Shown here: positions 31,701 through 42,122 of the stretch, piece after piece | Numbering within the stretch: position 1 is the stretch's first letter | How the letters are laid out: every line of letters begins with the position of its first letter | Assembly: GCA_020636995.1 (NCBI GenBank) | Contig: JACJWU010000005.1 | Span: 124,001-188,000, forward strand | Source of the DNA: Actinomycetota bacterium | Lineage (GTDB): Bacteria > Actinomycetota > Actinomycetes > S36-B12 > UBA10799 | Length of the DNA stretch: 64,000 nt | Direction: 5' to 3' | The notes under the pieces: model-generated | Database searches by the model: none | Seen by the model: the letters and a program-made list of their open reading frames with translations, nothing else | Told to the model about the DNA's origin: nothing | Translations under genes and position numbers: made by a program

Positions 31701-32819
31701 TCAGGACAGCGAGTTGACAGCGTCGGCGACCTGGGTCTCGAGCTCGCCGGGCAGCGGCACGTAGCCGATACCGGAGAGCATCGACTGACCTTCGGTCGAC
31801 GCCGTGTAGGTGAGGAAGCTTTGCGTCAGGGGCAGCGTGTCAGCGGCGTTCCCCGACTGGCAGACGATCTCGTAGGTCAGCAGGAGCACCGGGTAGGCGG
31901 CCGAGTCCTGCACCGCGTAGTCGATCTCCATCGTGAGGTCGCCCTCACCCGCGTCAGGGTTCGGAGTCACCTTTGCGCTGGCCAGACCAGCGGTCGCAGT
32001 GTCGGCGTTCGGCGCGACCGGTCCCCCACCGTTGTCCACCGAGGCCGCCTTCAGACCCTGGGTCTCCACGAAGGACAGTTCGACGTAGCCGATCGAGTTG
32101 GGCGTCGACTTCACCGATGCGGCAACACCGTCAGAACCCTTGGAGCCCTGGCCACCCTTGGCCGTCCAGTCCGAACCCGGCTCGTACGGCCAGGCGTCGG
32201 GAGCGGTCGCGGCCATCCACTGGGTGAAGTTGTCCGTGGTCCCCGAGCCGTCGGAGCGGTGGAACTGGGCGATGGGAGCGTCAGGCAGGCTGACCTCCGG
32301 GTTGACCTCGGCCAGGGCCGGGTCGTTCCAGTTCGTGATCTCGTTGTTGAAGATCTTGGCGGTCACGTCCGGGGTGAGGACGAGGTTGTCGACGCCCTCG
32401 AGGTTGTAGGTCAGAGCGATCGCGCCGCCCACCATCGGGATGTTGATCGGCGGGGTGGCGTCGCAGCGGGCCGCGGCCTGCTGAAGTTCGTCACCCTCCA
32501 TCGCCGAGTCCGACCCGGCGAAGGCGACCTGGTTGTTGATGAAGTCGGCGCGGCCAGCGCTCGAACCCGACGGCGAGTACTCGATCGTCGCGCCCTCACA
32601 GGCGGTCTGGTACGCGTTGATCCATTCGGTCATCGCATTCTTCTGGGCACTGGAGCCGGAGGCCTTGATGGTGCCGGTGGCGCAGTCAGCGCCGCCGATC
32701 TGACCGCCGCCAGCGGCCGGGGACTCCGAACTGCTGCCCGAGTCGCTGGAGCAGCCGACCAGTGCCAGGGCACCTGCCGCCGCGAACGCAGCGACCTTCG
32801 TAGAACGGGCGATCTTCAC
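31701..32819 (-). CDS. pstS: phosphate-binding lipoprotein PstS
   Basis: The 372-residue substrate-binding protein of the phosphate importer has a lipoprotein signal with lipobox ALVGC, so Cys23 is the lipid-attached residue. The phosphate-binding stretches TIKASGSSAQKNAM (~50), YSPSGSSAGRADFI (~82) and RSDGSGTTDNFTQWM (~188) are conserved. The GTG start follows GAAAAGG. An 11-bp-periodic PHO box upstream indicates induction on phosphate starvation. Confidence 0.96.
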   Translation of the reverse strand: MKIARSTKVAAFAAAGALALVGCSSDSGSSSESPAAGGGQIGGADCATGTIKASGSSAQKNAMTEWINAYQTACEGATIEYSPSGSSAGRADFINNQVAFAGSDSAMEGDELQQAAARCDATPPINIPMVGGAIALTYNLEGVDNLVLTPDVTAKIFNNEITNWNDPALAEVNPEVSLPDAPIAQFHRSDGSGTTDNFTQWMAATAPDAWPYEPGSDWTAKGGQGSKGSDGVAASVKSTPNSIGYVELSFVETQGLKAASVDNGGGPVAPNADTATAGLASAKVTPNPDAGEGDLTMEIDYAVQDSAAYPVLLLTYEIVCQSGNAADTLPLTQSFLTYTASTEGQSMLSGIGYVPLPGELETQVADAVNSLS

Positions 32820-32858
32820 CCCTTTTCTCCCTATCTGTAGTCATGTCTGACATTTGTG

Positions 32859-32913
32859 ACGCTAGGGATCGCGCGTGACGCGACACTGAGTCAGCGGTGA
32901 CGCGAAGGTGAAC
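32859..32913 (-). promoter_or_regulatory. PHO box and -10 of the pstSCAB promoter
   Basis: On the minus strand four consecutive 11-mers read GTTCACCTTCG (32913-32903), CGTCACCGCTG (32902-32892), ACTCAGTGTCG (32891-32881) and CGTCACGCGCG (32880-32870). The 11-bp direct-repeat spacing and GTTCACC start are those of actinobacterial PhoP boxes. TAGCGT (32864-32859) follows as a -10, so PhoP would sit in place of a -35. Confidence 0.75.
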
Positions 32914-33036
32914 AGACAACGACGCGCACGGGAAAGATCTCGGGTGTCACCGACAGTTCACCGCCAGGCCCCGGCAGCGTGAGCGTTCCGTGATGAAAAG
33001 TGGCAGGATGCGGGCTCCACACTATGGCGATCGTTC

Positions 33037-33089
33037 ATTGCTGCGCGGTTACGGATTTCAGGGCCCGAAACCCGTTACCGCGCAACAAT
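33037..33089. repeat. palindrome with GCGCGGTTAC core, family E, copy 1
   Basis: ATTGCTGCGCGGTTACGG, then ATTTC, pairs across a GGGCCC-type loop with GAAACCCGTTACCGCGCAAC and AAT, giving a ~23-bp stem with three mismatches. A related copy is at 45240-45294. It lies 17 bp after the mutT1 stop, between mutT1 and the PHO box. Confidence 0.8.
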
Positions 33090-33105
33090 CAACGGCGCGC
33101 ACGGT

Positions 33106-33990
33106 TCAGAAGGCGTCGATGTGTTCCACCGCGGCCGACCCCCGGTGGAAGACGACCGCGGCGCCGGGGGCGAGTTCAGCGTCCGGCGACGACTCGAGTC
33201 CCAGGCGCTGTGCGATGTGCGCCACAAGGGTCGGCAGAACGGGACGGTGGGTGCACACCACGGCCGGAGCGCCGTCGCCGAGGATCTGGTCGACACGTTT
33301 CAGGGCAGCCGTCGGCGACGAGGCGAACCCCTCCTCACTGAGCAGGGGTTCGTGCGCGATCGTGGCGTGCATCTTGTGCGCGAAGGGCCGGACCGTGTCC
33401 AGGCAGCGCAACGAGTCCGACGAGTACACCTTCCGGACGCCGAAGGCTGCCAGGACATCCACGAGCCGGGCCGCGTGGGCCGCACCGTCGGCGGTCAACG
33501 GCCGCTCGGCGTCGACCGGGCCCTTGAAGTCGCTGCGCCGCATGGCATCGGCGTGGCGCAGGAGGATGAAGGGTGTCGTCACCGGCTGTATGAGCGCCTC
33601 CCGCACCAGATCACCGTCGCGGGGGTAGCTGAGCATGTCGATCGCCGGTTCGACCGGCAGCCACCGCAGTTCGTCGATCTCGCGGTTGGGGACGAAACCG
33701 GGCCCGCCGGGTCGCTCCCAGCCGACCCAGTAGTGCACCGTCTTGGGGCGGCTGTCCACCTTGTACTGCTGAGTGGTCAGCGGCACACCGAGCGCCACGT
33801 CGCTGCCGGTCTCCTCGATCGTCTCGCGGCGCGCAGCGATGATCTCGTTCTCACCCGGGTCGAGCTTCCCCTTGGGCAGCGACCAGTCGTTCTGCCGCGG
33901 CCGGTGCAGCACACACACCAGTGGCCGACCGGACTCCTCCCGCAGTAGCACGACGCCCGCAGCCCGGATGGGTGAGCTCGCCTTGGCCAT
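33106..33990 (-). CDS. mutT1: NUDIX hydrolase fused to histidine phosphatase (MutT1-like)
   Basis: The 294-residue protein has an N-terminal NUDIX domain with box GKLDPGENEIIAARRETIEETG (residues ~41-62). A C-terminal histidine-phosphatase domain begins FILLRHADAMRR near residue 142, with catalytic His, and a second His in VVCTHRPVLP. This two-domain layout is that of mycobacterial MutT1 (Rv2985), which degrades 8-oxo-dGTP/GTP and Ap(n)A. It neighbours ppk as in mycobacteria. Its ATG overlaps the CYTH-CHAD stop by one base. Confidence 0.9.
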   Translation of the reverse strand: MAKASSPIRAAGVVLLREESGRPLVCVLHRPRQNDWSLPKGKLDPGENEIIAARRETIEETGSDVALGVPLTTQQYKVDSRPKTVHYWVGWERPGGPGFVPNREIDELRWLPVEPAIDMLSYPRDGDLVREALIQPVTTPFILLRHADAMRRSDFKGPVDAERPLTADGAAHAARLVDVLAAFGVRKVYSSDSLRCLDTVRPFAHKMHATIAHEPLLSEEGFASSPTAALKRVDQILGDGAPAVVCTHRPVLPTLVAHIAQRLGLESSPDAELAPGAAVVFHRGSAAVEHIDAF

Positions 33991-35705
33991 CAGCGCAGCC
34001 GGGCCTTCTTGTGGGCCTTGCGGACACCCGGCCAGATCTCCACGAAATCGTTGCGACAGAACAGTTCCTGCTCGAATTCGAATTCGTGCAGCAGCCCCAG
34101 GCTGAAACCCGACAGACCGTCGATCCCGTCACCGGCGGCCAATGTCTTCAGTGTCTGCTGCGCGACCCAGGCGTCTTGGTGGTCACCGAGCACCTCGGTC
34201 ACCTGCGACAGGGCCTTCGCGAAGCGCTTGACGTGATCGCCCATCACCGGGGCCACCGCCTCGGCCGCGTACCTGGCCTTCTTGGCGCGGATACGCGCCT
34301 CGTGCCAGTCGTCCGACGGCCCGTCGAGGCGCAAGAGGTCGACTTCCTTCTTCAGCTTCTTCCACGCCTTGTCGACCAGGCCCGGCAGCACGTCCTCGGA
34401 CGGGGCGTCGGCCACCTCGTTGAGGCGAGGGTTGCGGGCGCCGTCCACAAGCCGGTCCAGGAAGTCCCGGTAGCGCTGGGACACCATGGCCGCCAACGCG
34501 TGGTCGCGCGCATCGCGCCATTGGCTCGACAGTGCCGGGTCCACCACGGCCCGGATCAGGCCGGAGAACTCCTCACCGACCTCATCGGCATGCAAGTCGA
34601 TGCGGGCCTGCAGGACCTCGGTATCCCGGCTGACACCGAGCTCTCCGGCGATCCACCCGAGCTCCGTGCGCAACGCCTCGGCCCACTCGACGTCCAGCAT
34701 GGGCTCGAAGGCCTTCAGTCCGCTACGCAGCCGGCGTGCGGCCACCCGCATCTGGTGCACGCTGTCAGGCAGGTCGCGACGCACCCGCACGTCCTGCATC
34801 AAGAAGGCGCGGGTGTGCCGGCGGATGTGGGCCGTGACGGCAGCCCCCGCAGGGTCCTCAGGTGCCACGATCTGCGGCTCCGGCACATCCGGCGGTTCCT
34901 GGGTGACCGGACCAAGCGCAGTCATCGCCTTCGGGGTGGACCCGGCCACCGCACCCACCGCCTCGAGCGCCTCGACGATCGGCGCCAACGCCGCACCCGG
35001 GACCAATGCCTCCACCTCGAGTTCGCGGAAACGCGCGGCGATGTGCTCGCCGTCGAGCACCGACACGGTGTCGTCGACGAGTTCCGCGAAGGCCTGTCCG
35101 TCGGGACCGTACAGCACGTAGGGGGTGCGCTCGGTGCGCAAGGCCGCCACCTCCCGCAGAGGTGCGTTGCGAGTGAAGGCCGTCACCAACTCGGCGAGCT
35201 CCCGCGGCACGTCACCGGGGGCACCTGCGCTGAGCGGCAGCCGCACCTCTTCTCGGGCACCTTCATGACCCTCGACCGGCAGTTTGAGATGCCAGCCCTC
35301 GTCGTCGCCGCCCTCACGCCGGCGCAGGGTGACCCCCCAGCGGGCCAGCCGCAGATCGTCGGTGTCGTGGTAGACCGCCGTCATCGTCCGCGTGATCTGT
35401 CGTTTGGCCCGGGAGACACCCGCGGAGGTCAGTGTGAGATCGGGAAGGCGGAACAACCCGTGTACACGCAGTTTGCGCTCCACTTCCAGCACCGTGACCG
35501 GTTCGTCGGGCACGTCGACCTCATACACCTGGGGAGGCTCGAGGCCGGCTTCGGCATGGTCGATAGTCACCACGTCCACGGGCGGGGTCACTTCCACGGC
35601 GTCCTCCGGCGGCGGGAAGATGTCGTCCTCGGGATCGTCGGGCAACTGTGCGGCGCGGGTGTCAGGTGGGGTCGGATCCTCGAAGTCGCCGCCCGCCTGA
35701 TCCAT
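33990..35705 (-). CDS. CYTH and CHAD domain protein (polyphosphate-associated)
   Basis: The 571-residue protein has an acidic, Pro-rich N-terminus (~1-60), then a CYTH triphosphate-tunnel domain with ExExK motif EVERK near residue 75. A C-terminal CHAD domain (~290-565) of helical repeats has conserved His and basic residues (VHQMRVAARRLRSGLKAF, DWHEARIRAKKARYAAEA). CHAD domains bind polyphosphate; CYTH proteins hydrolyse triphosphates. ATG 35705 has GGAGG at 6-nt spacing; a GTG 12 nt upstream is less likely. It lies 1 bp after ppk1, so it acts with PPK. Confidence 0.92.
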   Translation of the reverse strand: MDQAGGDFEDPTPPDTRAAQLPDDPEDDIFPPPEDAVEVTPPVDVVTIDHAEAGLEPPQVYEVDVPDEPVTVLEVERKLRVHGLFRLPDLTLTSAGVSRAKRQITRTMTAVYHDTDDLRLARWGVTLRRREGGDDEGWHLKLPVEGHEGAREEVRLPLSAGAPGDVPRELAELVTAFTRNAPLREVAALRTERTPYVLYGPDGQAFAELVDDTVSVLDGEHIAARFRELEVEALVPGAALAPIVEALEAVGAVAGSTPKAMTALGPVTQEPPDVPEPQIVAPEDPAGAAVTAHIRRHTRAFLMQDVRVRRDLPDSVHQMRVAARRLRSGLKAFEPMLDVEWAEALRTELGWIAGELGVSRDTEVLQARIDLHADEVGEEFSGLIRAVVDPALSSQWRDARDHALAAMVSQRYRDFLDRLVDGARNPRLNEVADAPSEDVLPGLVDKAWKKLKKEVDLLRLDGPSDDWHEARIRAKKARYAAEAVAPVMGDHVKRFAKALSQVTEVLGDHQDAWVAQQTLKTLAAGDGIDGLSGFSLGLLHEFEFEQELFCRNDFVEIWPGVRKAHKKARLR

Positions 35706-35706
35706 C

Positions 35707-37803
<2,097 letters not shown>

Positions 37804-37836
37804 GCCCCAAGGTTGCCAGAAAGCCGCGAATCGCGG

Positions 37837-38751
37837 CTAATCGGTCTGCTCCGCCTGCCGAGCCGGCAGCGCGAATTGCACGTCGCAGTCGGCGCACGCG
37901 AATCCGAGCCGTTCGTACATCGCCACGGCACCGGCGTTGCGCAGGTCGACGTACAGCATGACCGTCCGCAGCCCCAGACCCCGCAGGTAGTGCAGGCCCT
38001 GCATCGTGAGTGCCGAGCCCAGTCCGGTTCCGCGGGCACGACGCGCCACCGCCAGCACGTAGACCTCGCCGGTGCGCTCATGTGCGTGGGCGGCACCACC
38101 ATGGACCTTCGTCCAGTGGAATCCGACGAGCCCGTGCTCGTCGAAGGCCAGCAGGAAACCCTCCGGGTCGAACCACGATTGGGCCAGTCGCTCCGACAGA
38201 TCGGCGGCGGCCCAGGAGCCCTGGTCCGGTAGATCCACGAAGGCCTCCGCGTTCAGTGCCAGCCATGCCGGAGCATCGTCGGGCTCGAAACGTCTCACGC
38301 TGACCCCCTCCGGCATGCGCACCTGCGGGATATCCGTCAGGGACCGGGTGTAGCGACACAGTCTGCGCACCGGACGCATGCCGGCGTGCGTCGCGATGGA
38401 CTCCGCGGCTGGCAGTTGGCCGTGGGCCCAGATCCGCACGCGGGATCCCCCGGCCTCAAGGATCTCGGCGAGCATGCGCGACCCCAGGCCCCGACCGCGT
38501 GCGGCCGGGTCGACCAGGAACTCCGCGACGGGTTCCTCGCCCGCCGAGACGAAGGCATAGCCGACGATCCGCCCGTCCTCCCGGACCACGCCGTGCCGAT
38601 CCTCCCCGCTGCCGCCGGCGAGGAGATGCAGGTACGTGTGCTCGCTCAGCGAAGAGACCCCGTCCGCGGCGCTGACGCGGTCGAGCATCGCGTCGATGGC
38701 CGTGATGTCCTGCGGGCGGACGCCGTCCAGCCACTCGATGGCCGGCGTCAT
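37837..38751 (-). CDS. mshD: mycothiol synthase
   Basis: The 304-residue protein has two GNAT domains in tandem and transfers acetyl from acetyl-CoA to Cys-GlcN-Ins in the last step of mycothiol synthesis. The first domain has EFLVDPAARGRGLGSRML (~80). The active second domain has EVYVLAVARRARGTGLGSALT (~224) with the acetyl-CoA P-loop, and ends AVAMYERLGF. It overlaps glnR by 4 nt (ATGA), the same order as in mycobacteria (Rv0818-Rv0819). Confidence 0.93.
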   Translation of the reverse strand: MTPAIEWLDGVRPQDITAIDAMLDRVSAADGVSSLSEHTYLHLLAGGSGEDRHGVVREDGRIVGYAFVSAGEEPVAEFLVDPAARGRGLGSRMLAEILEAGGSRVRIWAHGQLPAAESIATHAGMRPVRRLCRYTRSLTDIPQVRMPEGVSVRRFEPDDAPAWLALNAEAFVDLPDQGSWAAADLSERLAQSWFDPEGFLLAFDEHGLVGFHWTKVHGGAAHAHERTGEVYVLAVARRARGTGLGSALTMQGLHYLRGLGLRTVMLYVDLRNAGAVAMYERLGFACADCDVQFALPARQAEQTD

Positions 38752-39446
38752 TCGCTGAACTCGGGCTCACGCTCCGAGCGGGGCGGCACCAGCCGGTATC
38801 CGACGTTGCGTACGGTACCGATCAGGGCCTCGTGCTCCGGGCCCAGTTTGGCGCGCAGGCGACGGACGTGGACGTCGACTGTACGCGTGCCACCGAAGTA
38901 GTCGTAACCCCAGACCTCCTGCAACAACTGCTGGCGGGTGAAGACCCGGCCGGGGTGCTGCGAAAGGTACTTGAGCAGCTCGAACTCCTTGTACGTCAGG
39001 TCGAGCACGCGGCCACGGACGGTCGCGGTGTAGCTGCCCTCATCGATGAGCAGTTCCCCGTGCCGGATCTCCGGCTCGTCCGCCTGCTCGGCGTCGGCGA
39101 GGCGCCCGAGCGCGAGCCGGAAGCGGGCTTCCACCTCGCCAGGACCGGCGGCCTCGAGCAGTATGTCGTCCACCCCCCAGTCGGGCGAGACCGCAGCCAG
39201 TCCGCCCTCGCTGATGATGAGGATCACGGGCAGGTCGGACCCCGTAGCCCGAAGAACCCGGCACAACGAGCGGGCACCGGGTAGATCCCGGCGGCCATCG
39301 ACCAGCAGCAGGTCACCGGCCGGCGCATCGATCAGGGCGGCGGCTTCGGCGGGCAGAACCCGCACCTGGTGGCTGAGCAGTCCGAGCGCGGGCAGCACAT
39401 GATCGCTGGGCTCGACCGCATCGGTCATCAGCAGAACACTGCTCAT
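38748..39446 (-). CDS. glnR: GlnR-type orphan response regulator
   Basis: The 232-residue regulator has an atypical receiver domain (LLLVDGRRDLPGARSLCRVLRATG keeps one Asp but lacks the usual acidic pair and Lys). Its winged-helix C-terminus reads LTYKEFELLKYLSQHPGRVFTRQQLL and GGTRTVDVHVRRLRAKLG. It matches GlnR of mycobacteria and Streptomyces, which controls nitrogen-assimilation genes without a known kinase. GGAGGTGG precedes the ATG, and TATCGT about 30 nt upstream is a likely -10. It overlaps mshD by 4 nt. Confidence 0.88.
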   Translation of the reverse strand: MSSVLLMTDAVEPSDHVLPALGLLSHQVRVLPAEAAALIDAPAGDLLLVDGRRDLPGARSLCRVLRATGSDLPVILIISEGGLAAVSPDWGVDDILLEAAGPGEVEARFRLALGRLADAEQADEPEIRHGELLIDEGSYTATVRGRVLDLTYKEFELLKYLSQHPGRVFTRQQLLQEVWGYDYFGGTRTVDVHVRRLRAKLGPEHEALIGTVRNVGYRLVPPRSEREPEFSE

Positions 39447-39523
39447 CGGCCACCTCCGGACCTCTCCCACGATATTGCAGAAGGGGCGCGGGGCATCGCG
39501 GGCGGTCGGGTTCTGGACGAACC

Positions 39524-39943
39524 TCAGGCAGGCATCGCCTCGCCGAGGGCCGCGATGACATCGGCCTTGCGCGGCTGGCCGGAGGCACGTCGCACGATGG
39601 CGCCCCCCGCGTCGAGCACGAGGACGGTCGGCGTGCGGGAGATGTTCAACTCACGGGCAAGGTCGAGGTGCTGCTCGACATCGAGATCCACATGTTTGAC
39701 GCCGGGCACCATCTGCGCGACCTCATCGAGGATGCGGCGGGTTGCTCGGCAGGGGGCGCAGAACGCCGACGTGAACTGGACCAGGGTCGCCTGCTCCCCG
39801 AGACGGTCACCGATCTGCGCGGCGGACAGGCGCGACGTGTCAGCGCGCGCACTCGATCTCATCCGACCGTCAGCAGCACGCCGCCAGACACCGAAAACGC
39901 CCAGCAAGACCGCGATGGCGGCCAGGATCATGATTCCCGACAT
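39524..39943 (-). CDS. membrane-anchored thioredoxin-fold protein
   Basis: The 139-residue protein has an N-terminal membrane helix (residues ~3-20, ILAAIAVLLGVFGVW) and a thioredoxin domain with active site FCAPC (Cys62, Cys65). The cis-Pro is in ISRTPTVLVLD. It resembles the mycobacterial gene two places from glnR (Rv0816c, thioredoxin). It is divergent from DUF4395, whose mycobacterial counterpart (Rv0817c) is also adjacent, which suggests a joint thiol-redox role at the membrane. Confidence 0.85.
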   Translation of the reverse strand: MSGIMILAAIAVLLGVFGVWRRAADGRMRSSARADTSRLSAAQIGDRLGEQATLVQFTSAFCAPCRATRRILDEVAQMVPGVKHVDLDVEQHLDLARELNISRTPTVLVLDAGGAIVRRASGQPRKADVIAALGEAMPA

Positions 39944-40080
39944 GTTGGGCTCAACACCTCCCGCTACCACGACATTCCCCACCGGCCACGTACTCTGGAA
40001 CCAGTGATCATCTCCGTGGGAATGCCTGAGGTGCAATTCAGGTTCTCCACCATACTCCCCCCACTTCCCGAGAGGTACCA

Positions 40081-40566
40081 GTGATAGATCCCCGCGGCAC
40101 CCGGTTCTCCGCCGCCATCACCGTCATTGTGCTGGCCCTGGTCATCCTCACAGCGCCCGGCGGCATCGCCACCGCGCTGTTGAGTCTGCAGACATTGGTC
40201 TTCGCGTTCGGCGCGATCCTCGGGCCCAGCCACCAGCCCTACGGCTGGCTGTTCAAGAAACTCGTCCGTCCTCGGCTCAAGGCGCCGAGCCACATGGAGG
40301 AGCCGCTGCCACCGCAGTTCGCCCAGGCCGTGGGGCTCGGCTTCGCACTCGCCGCGAGCGTCAGCATGCTGCTGGCTTGGACCCTCGGCGTGTACATCTT
40401 CGCCGGTTTCGCGCTCTTCGCCGCGGCGCTGAACGCACTGTTCGGCTTCTGCCTTGGGTGCGAGATCTACCTGCGTATCCGCAAGTTCATCCCCGTCGCC
40501 GCAATCCCGGCACCTGCCCGCGATTCGATCCTCGATCTGACCGACGACACGCACTCGCGGGTCTGA
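40081..40566 (+). CDS. DUF4395-family membrane protein
   Basis: The 161-residue membrane protein begins IDPRGTRFSAAITVIVLALVILT. The conserved segment LGPSHQPYGWLFKKLVRPRL lies around residue 55, and FGFCLGCEIYLRIRKF, with a CxxC-like pair, near residue 125. This fits DUF4395, found beside thioredoxin-like genes in actinobacteria. Start is GTG with GAGAGG about 8 nt upstream. The DsrE gene begins one base after its stop. Confidence 0.85.
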   Translation: MIDPRGTRFSAAITVIVLALVILTAPGGIATALLSLQTLVFAFGAILGPSHQPYGWLFKKLVRPRLKAPSHMEEPLPPQFAQAVGLGFALAASVSMLLAWTLGVYIFAGFALFAAALNALFGFCLGCEIYLRIRKFIPVAAIPAPARDSILDLTDDTHSRV

Positions 40567-40567
40567 C

Positions 40568-40912
40568 GTGCGCTCTCTGGTGGTGAAGCTGACCACCGAC
40601 GACCCGGAGAAGGTAGCGGCTGCGTTGACTGTGGCGATGACGGCCGCAGCGGCCGGCGCGCAGGTCGCCCTGTGGTTGTCCGGCCCGGCCACGATGTTCG
40701 CCGTGCCCGGCAAGGAGCCCCCGTACGACCTCGAGTACGCCCCCGACCTCGACACGGCGCTGTCCAGCGTGTCCGAGGTACATGTCTGCAGCCAGTGCGC
40801 TGCCAGGCGTGGGGTCACCGCCGGTCACCTGCGCCCCGGGGCCGACATCGCCGGCGCTGCAAGCCTGGTGGAAGCGCTGCTCGCAGATGGCGCGCAGGCG
40901 GTTGTGTACTGA
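40568..40912 (+). CDS. DsrE-family protein
   Basis: The 114-residue protein has the DsrE/F/TusD-like fold pattern: LVVKLTTDDPEKVAAALTVAMTAAAAGAQVALWLSGPAT, then VHVCSQCAARRGVTAGHLRPGADIAGAASLVEALLADGAQAVVY. Cys75 and Cys78 form a CxxC in the region where sulfur-carrier DsrE proteins place their active Cys. A persulfide or thiol role with the adjacent DUF4395 is plausible. The GTG starts one base after the DUF4395 stop, so the two are coupled. Confidence 0.85.
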   Translation: MRSLVVKLTTDDPEKVAAALTVAMTAAAAGAQVALWLSGPATMFAVPGKEPPYDLEYAPDLDTALSSVSEVHVCSQCAARRGVTAGHLRPGADIAGAASLVEALLADGAQAVVY

Positions 40913-40930
40913 CGGCGCGGCAGGCCGTCC

Positions 40931-41046
40931 GATGGGGTTCAGGGACCGACGAACCCCACCCAACGGCGGCTGGGTCCGGCCCCGCGCCCAGGACGACCGA
41001 TGGGGTTCAGGTAGACCGGTGGGGTTCAGCGCCGCACGAACCCCAC
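40931..41046. repeat. inverted repeats with GGGGTTC core, family F
   Basis: GATGGGGTTC (40931-40940) faces GAACCCC (40951-40957). A further direct GATGGGGTTC occurs near 40999-41007, and GTGGGGTTC (41019-41027) pairs perfectly with GAACCCCAC (41038-41046) over a 10-nt loop. The set fills the gap between the DsrE gene and the small-peptide operon and resembles no other repeat here. Confidence 0.75.
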
Positions 41047-41104
41047 GCACCGCTTCCCGACACCCCGAACCCCGACTGGCAAAGACGGTCCTGCCGGCAC
41101 CGAC

Positions 41105-41110
41105 TAGTCT
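41105..41110 (+). promoter_or_regulatory. -10 hexamer of the small-peptide/nitrobindin/Fur operon
   Basis: TAGTCT ends 6 nt before the ATG at 41117. No Shine-Dalgarno is present, so a leaderless mRNA is likely. No clear -35. Confidence 0.5.
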
Positions 41111-41116
41111 GGCACC

Positions 41117-41215
41117 ATGACCGAGATCTTCTTCACATCTCTGCTCGTGCTGGTCAGCGTGGTCATCGTGTGGTTCTCCGTGTACGTCGTCTACCGCCTC
41201 TTCAAGAGCGAGTAG
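41117..41215 (+). CDS. 32-residue single-pass membrane peptide
   Basis: The frame encodes MTEIFFTSLLVLVSVVIVWF, then SVYVVYRLFKSE: one hydrophobic helix with a short acidic N-end and a basic C-end, consistent with an inner-membrane microprotein with Lys/Arg on the cytoplasmic side. It is the first gene of a tightly packed operon. Its TAG stop overlaps the GTG of the nitrobindin gene by one base (TAGTG), so translation of the next gene probably depends on it. Coding is supported by the -10 placement and overlap, not by known homologues. Confidence 0.65.
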   Translation: MTEIFFTSLLVLVSVVIVWFSVYVVYRLFKSE

Positions 41216-41724
41216 TGGACCTTCCCGAGGAGGTACTGCCGCTGTCCTGGCTCCTCGGCCAGTGGGTCGGCGTAGGTACCGGCCAATACCCCACGATCGA
41301 CGATTTCCGTTTCGGCCAGGAGTTGTCGTTCACCTGCGATGGCCGTCCCTTCATCGCGATGCACTCCCGATCCTGGATCCTGGATGACGACGGGAATCGG
41401 CAGCGCCCGGGTGCGACGGAATCGGCCTACTTCCGTCCTCGTCCCGACAACGAGTTCGAGGCGCTCTTCGCGCACCCCACCGGCTACACCGAGGTGTGGC
41501 ACGGGAAGGTGACGGTCTCCGAGATCCTCGATGCGACGATCACCCGCGCAAGCTTGGAAATGACCACGGACTCGGTGATGCGCACGGCGAGCGCCAAGGA
41601 GTATCTCGGCGGGCAAAGACTCTATGGCCTGGCTCCCGACGGCGATCTCGCATGGACGTTCGACATGGCCGCTGTCGGAGAACCATTGGGCAACCATCTG
41701 GCGGCCAAGTTGAAGCGCGTGTGA
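41215..41724 (+). CDS. nitrobindin-family haem-binding beta-barrel protein
   Basis: The 169-residue protein has the signature GxWxGxGxGxYP at residues 15-26 (GQWVGVGTGQYP) and an FxFxQELSF strand, like nitrobindins and mycobacterial Rv2717c. Nitrobindins hold ferric haem in a 10-stranded barrel and can isomerise peroxynitrite to nitrate. The haem-ligand His cannot be placed with certainty. The GTG start overlaps the peptide stop by one base; its stop overlaps the Fur GTG (GTGA). Confidence 0.85.
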   Translation: MDLPEEVLPLSWLLGQWVGVGTGQYPTIDDFRFGQELSFTCDGRPFIAMHSRSWILDDDGNRQRPGATESAYFRPRPDNEFEALFAHPTGYTEVWHGKVTVSEILDATITRASLEMTTDSVMRTASAKEYLGGQRLYGLAPDGDLAWTFDMAAVGEPLGNHLAAKLKRV

Positions 41725-42122
41725 GCCAGCGTTTCGAATCCCTTCTTCGGGAACACGGCTATCGCCTCACCCCCCAACGGCGGGAGGTGTGGGAAACGGT
41801 CGAGCGACTGCGCCACGCCACGCCGGACCAGATCGTCGCCGAGGTTCCCGACGTGGACCACTCAACGGTGTACCGCGCGCTCGACGTGCTCGTGGAGGTC
41901 GGCTTGATCAGCCACACGCACATCGGGCACGGACCGCCGGTGTACCACGCGGTCGATCCCACCCCCCATCTGCACCTGGTGTGCCAGCGCTGCGGCGCGC
42001 AGTCCAGCGCGGACATGAGGCTGGCCGACGGCCTCCTGGCCGCGCTCGATCGGGACCACGGATTCCGGGCGGATCTCGCCTACATGGCACTGCCCGGACT
42101 GTGCGCCGACTGCCGTGAATGA
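41721..42122 (+). CDS. Fur-family metalloregulator
   Basis: The 133-residue regulator has an N-terminal winged helix (LTPQRREVWETVERL; DHSTVYRALDVLVEVGLIS) and a dimerisation domain with HLHLVCQRCG. It carries the structural zinc cysteines Cys88, Cys91, Cys128 and Cys131. Fur-family members sense Fe, Zn, Mn or peroxide; the sensing metal cannot be decided here. It is translationally coupled to nitrobindin and probably co-regulates iron or haem functions in its own operon. Confidence 0.9.
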   Translation: MSQRFESLLREHGYRLTPQRREVWETVERLRHATPDQIVAEVPDVDHSTVYRALDVLVEVGLISHTHIGHGPPVYHAVDPTPHLHLVCQRCGAQSSADMRLADGLLAALDRDHGFRADLAYMALPGLCADCRE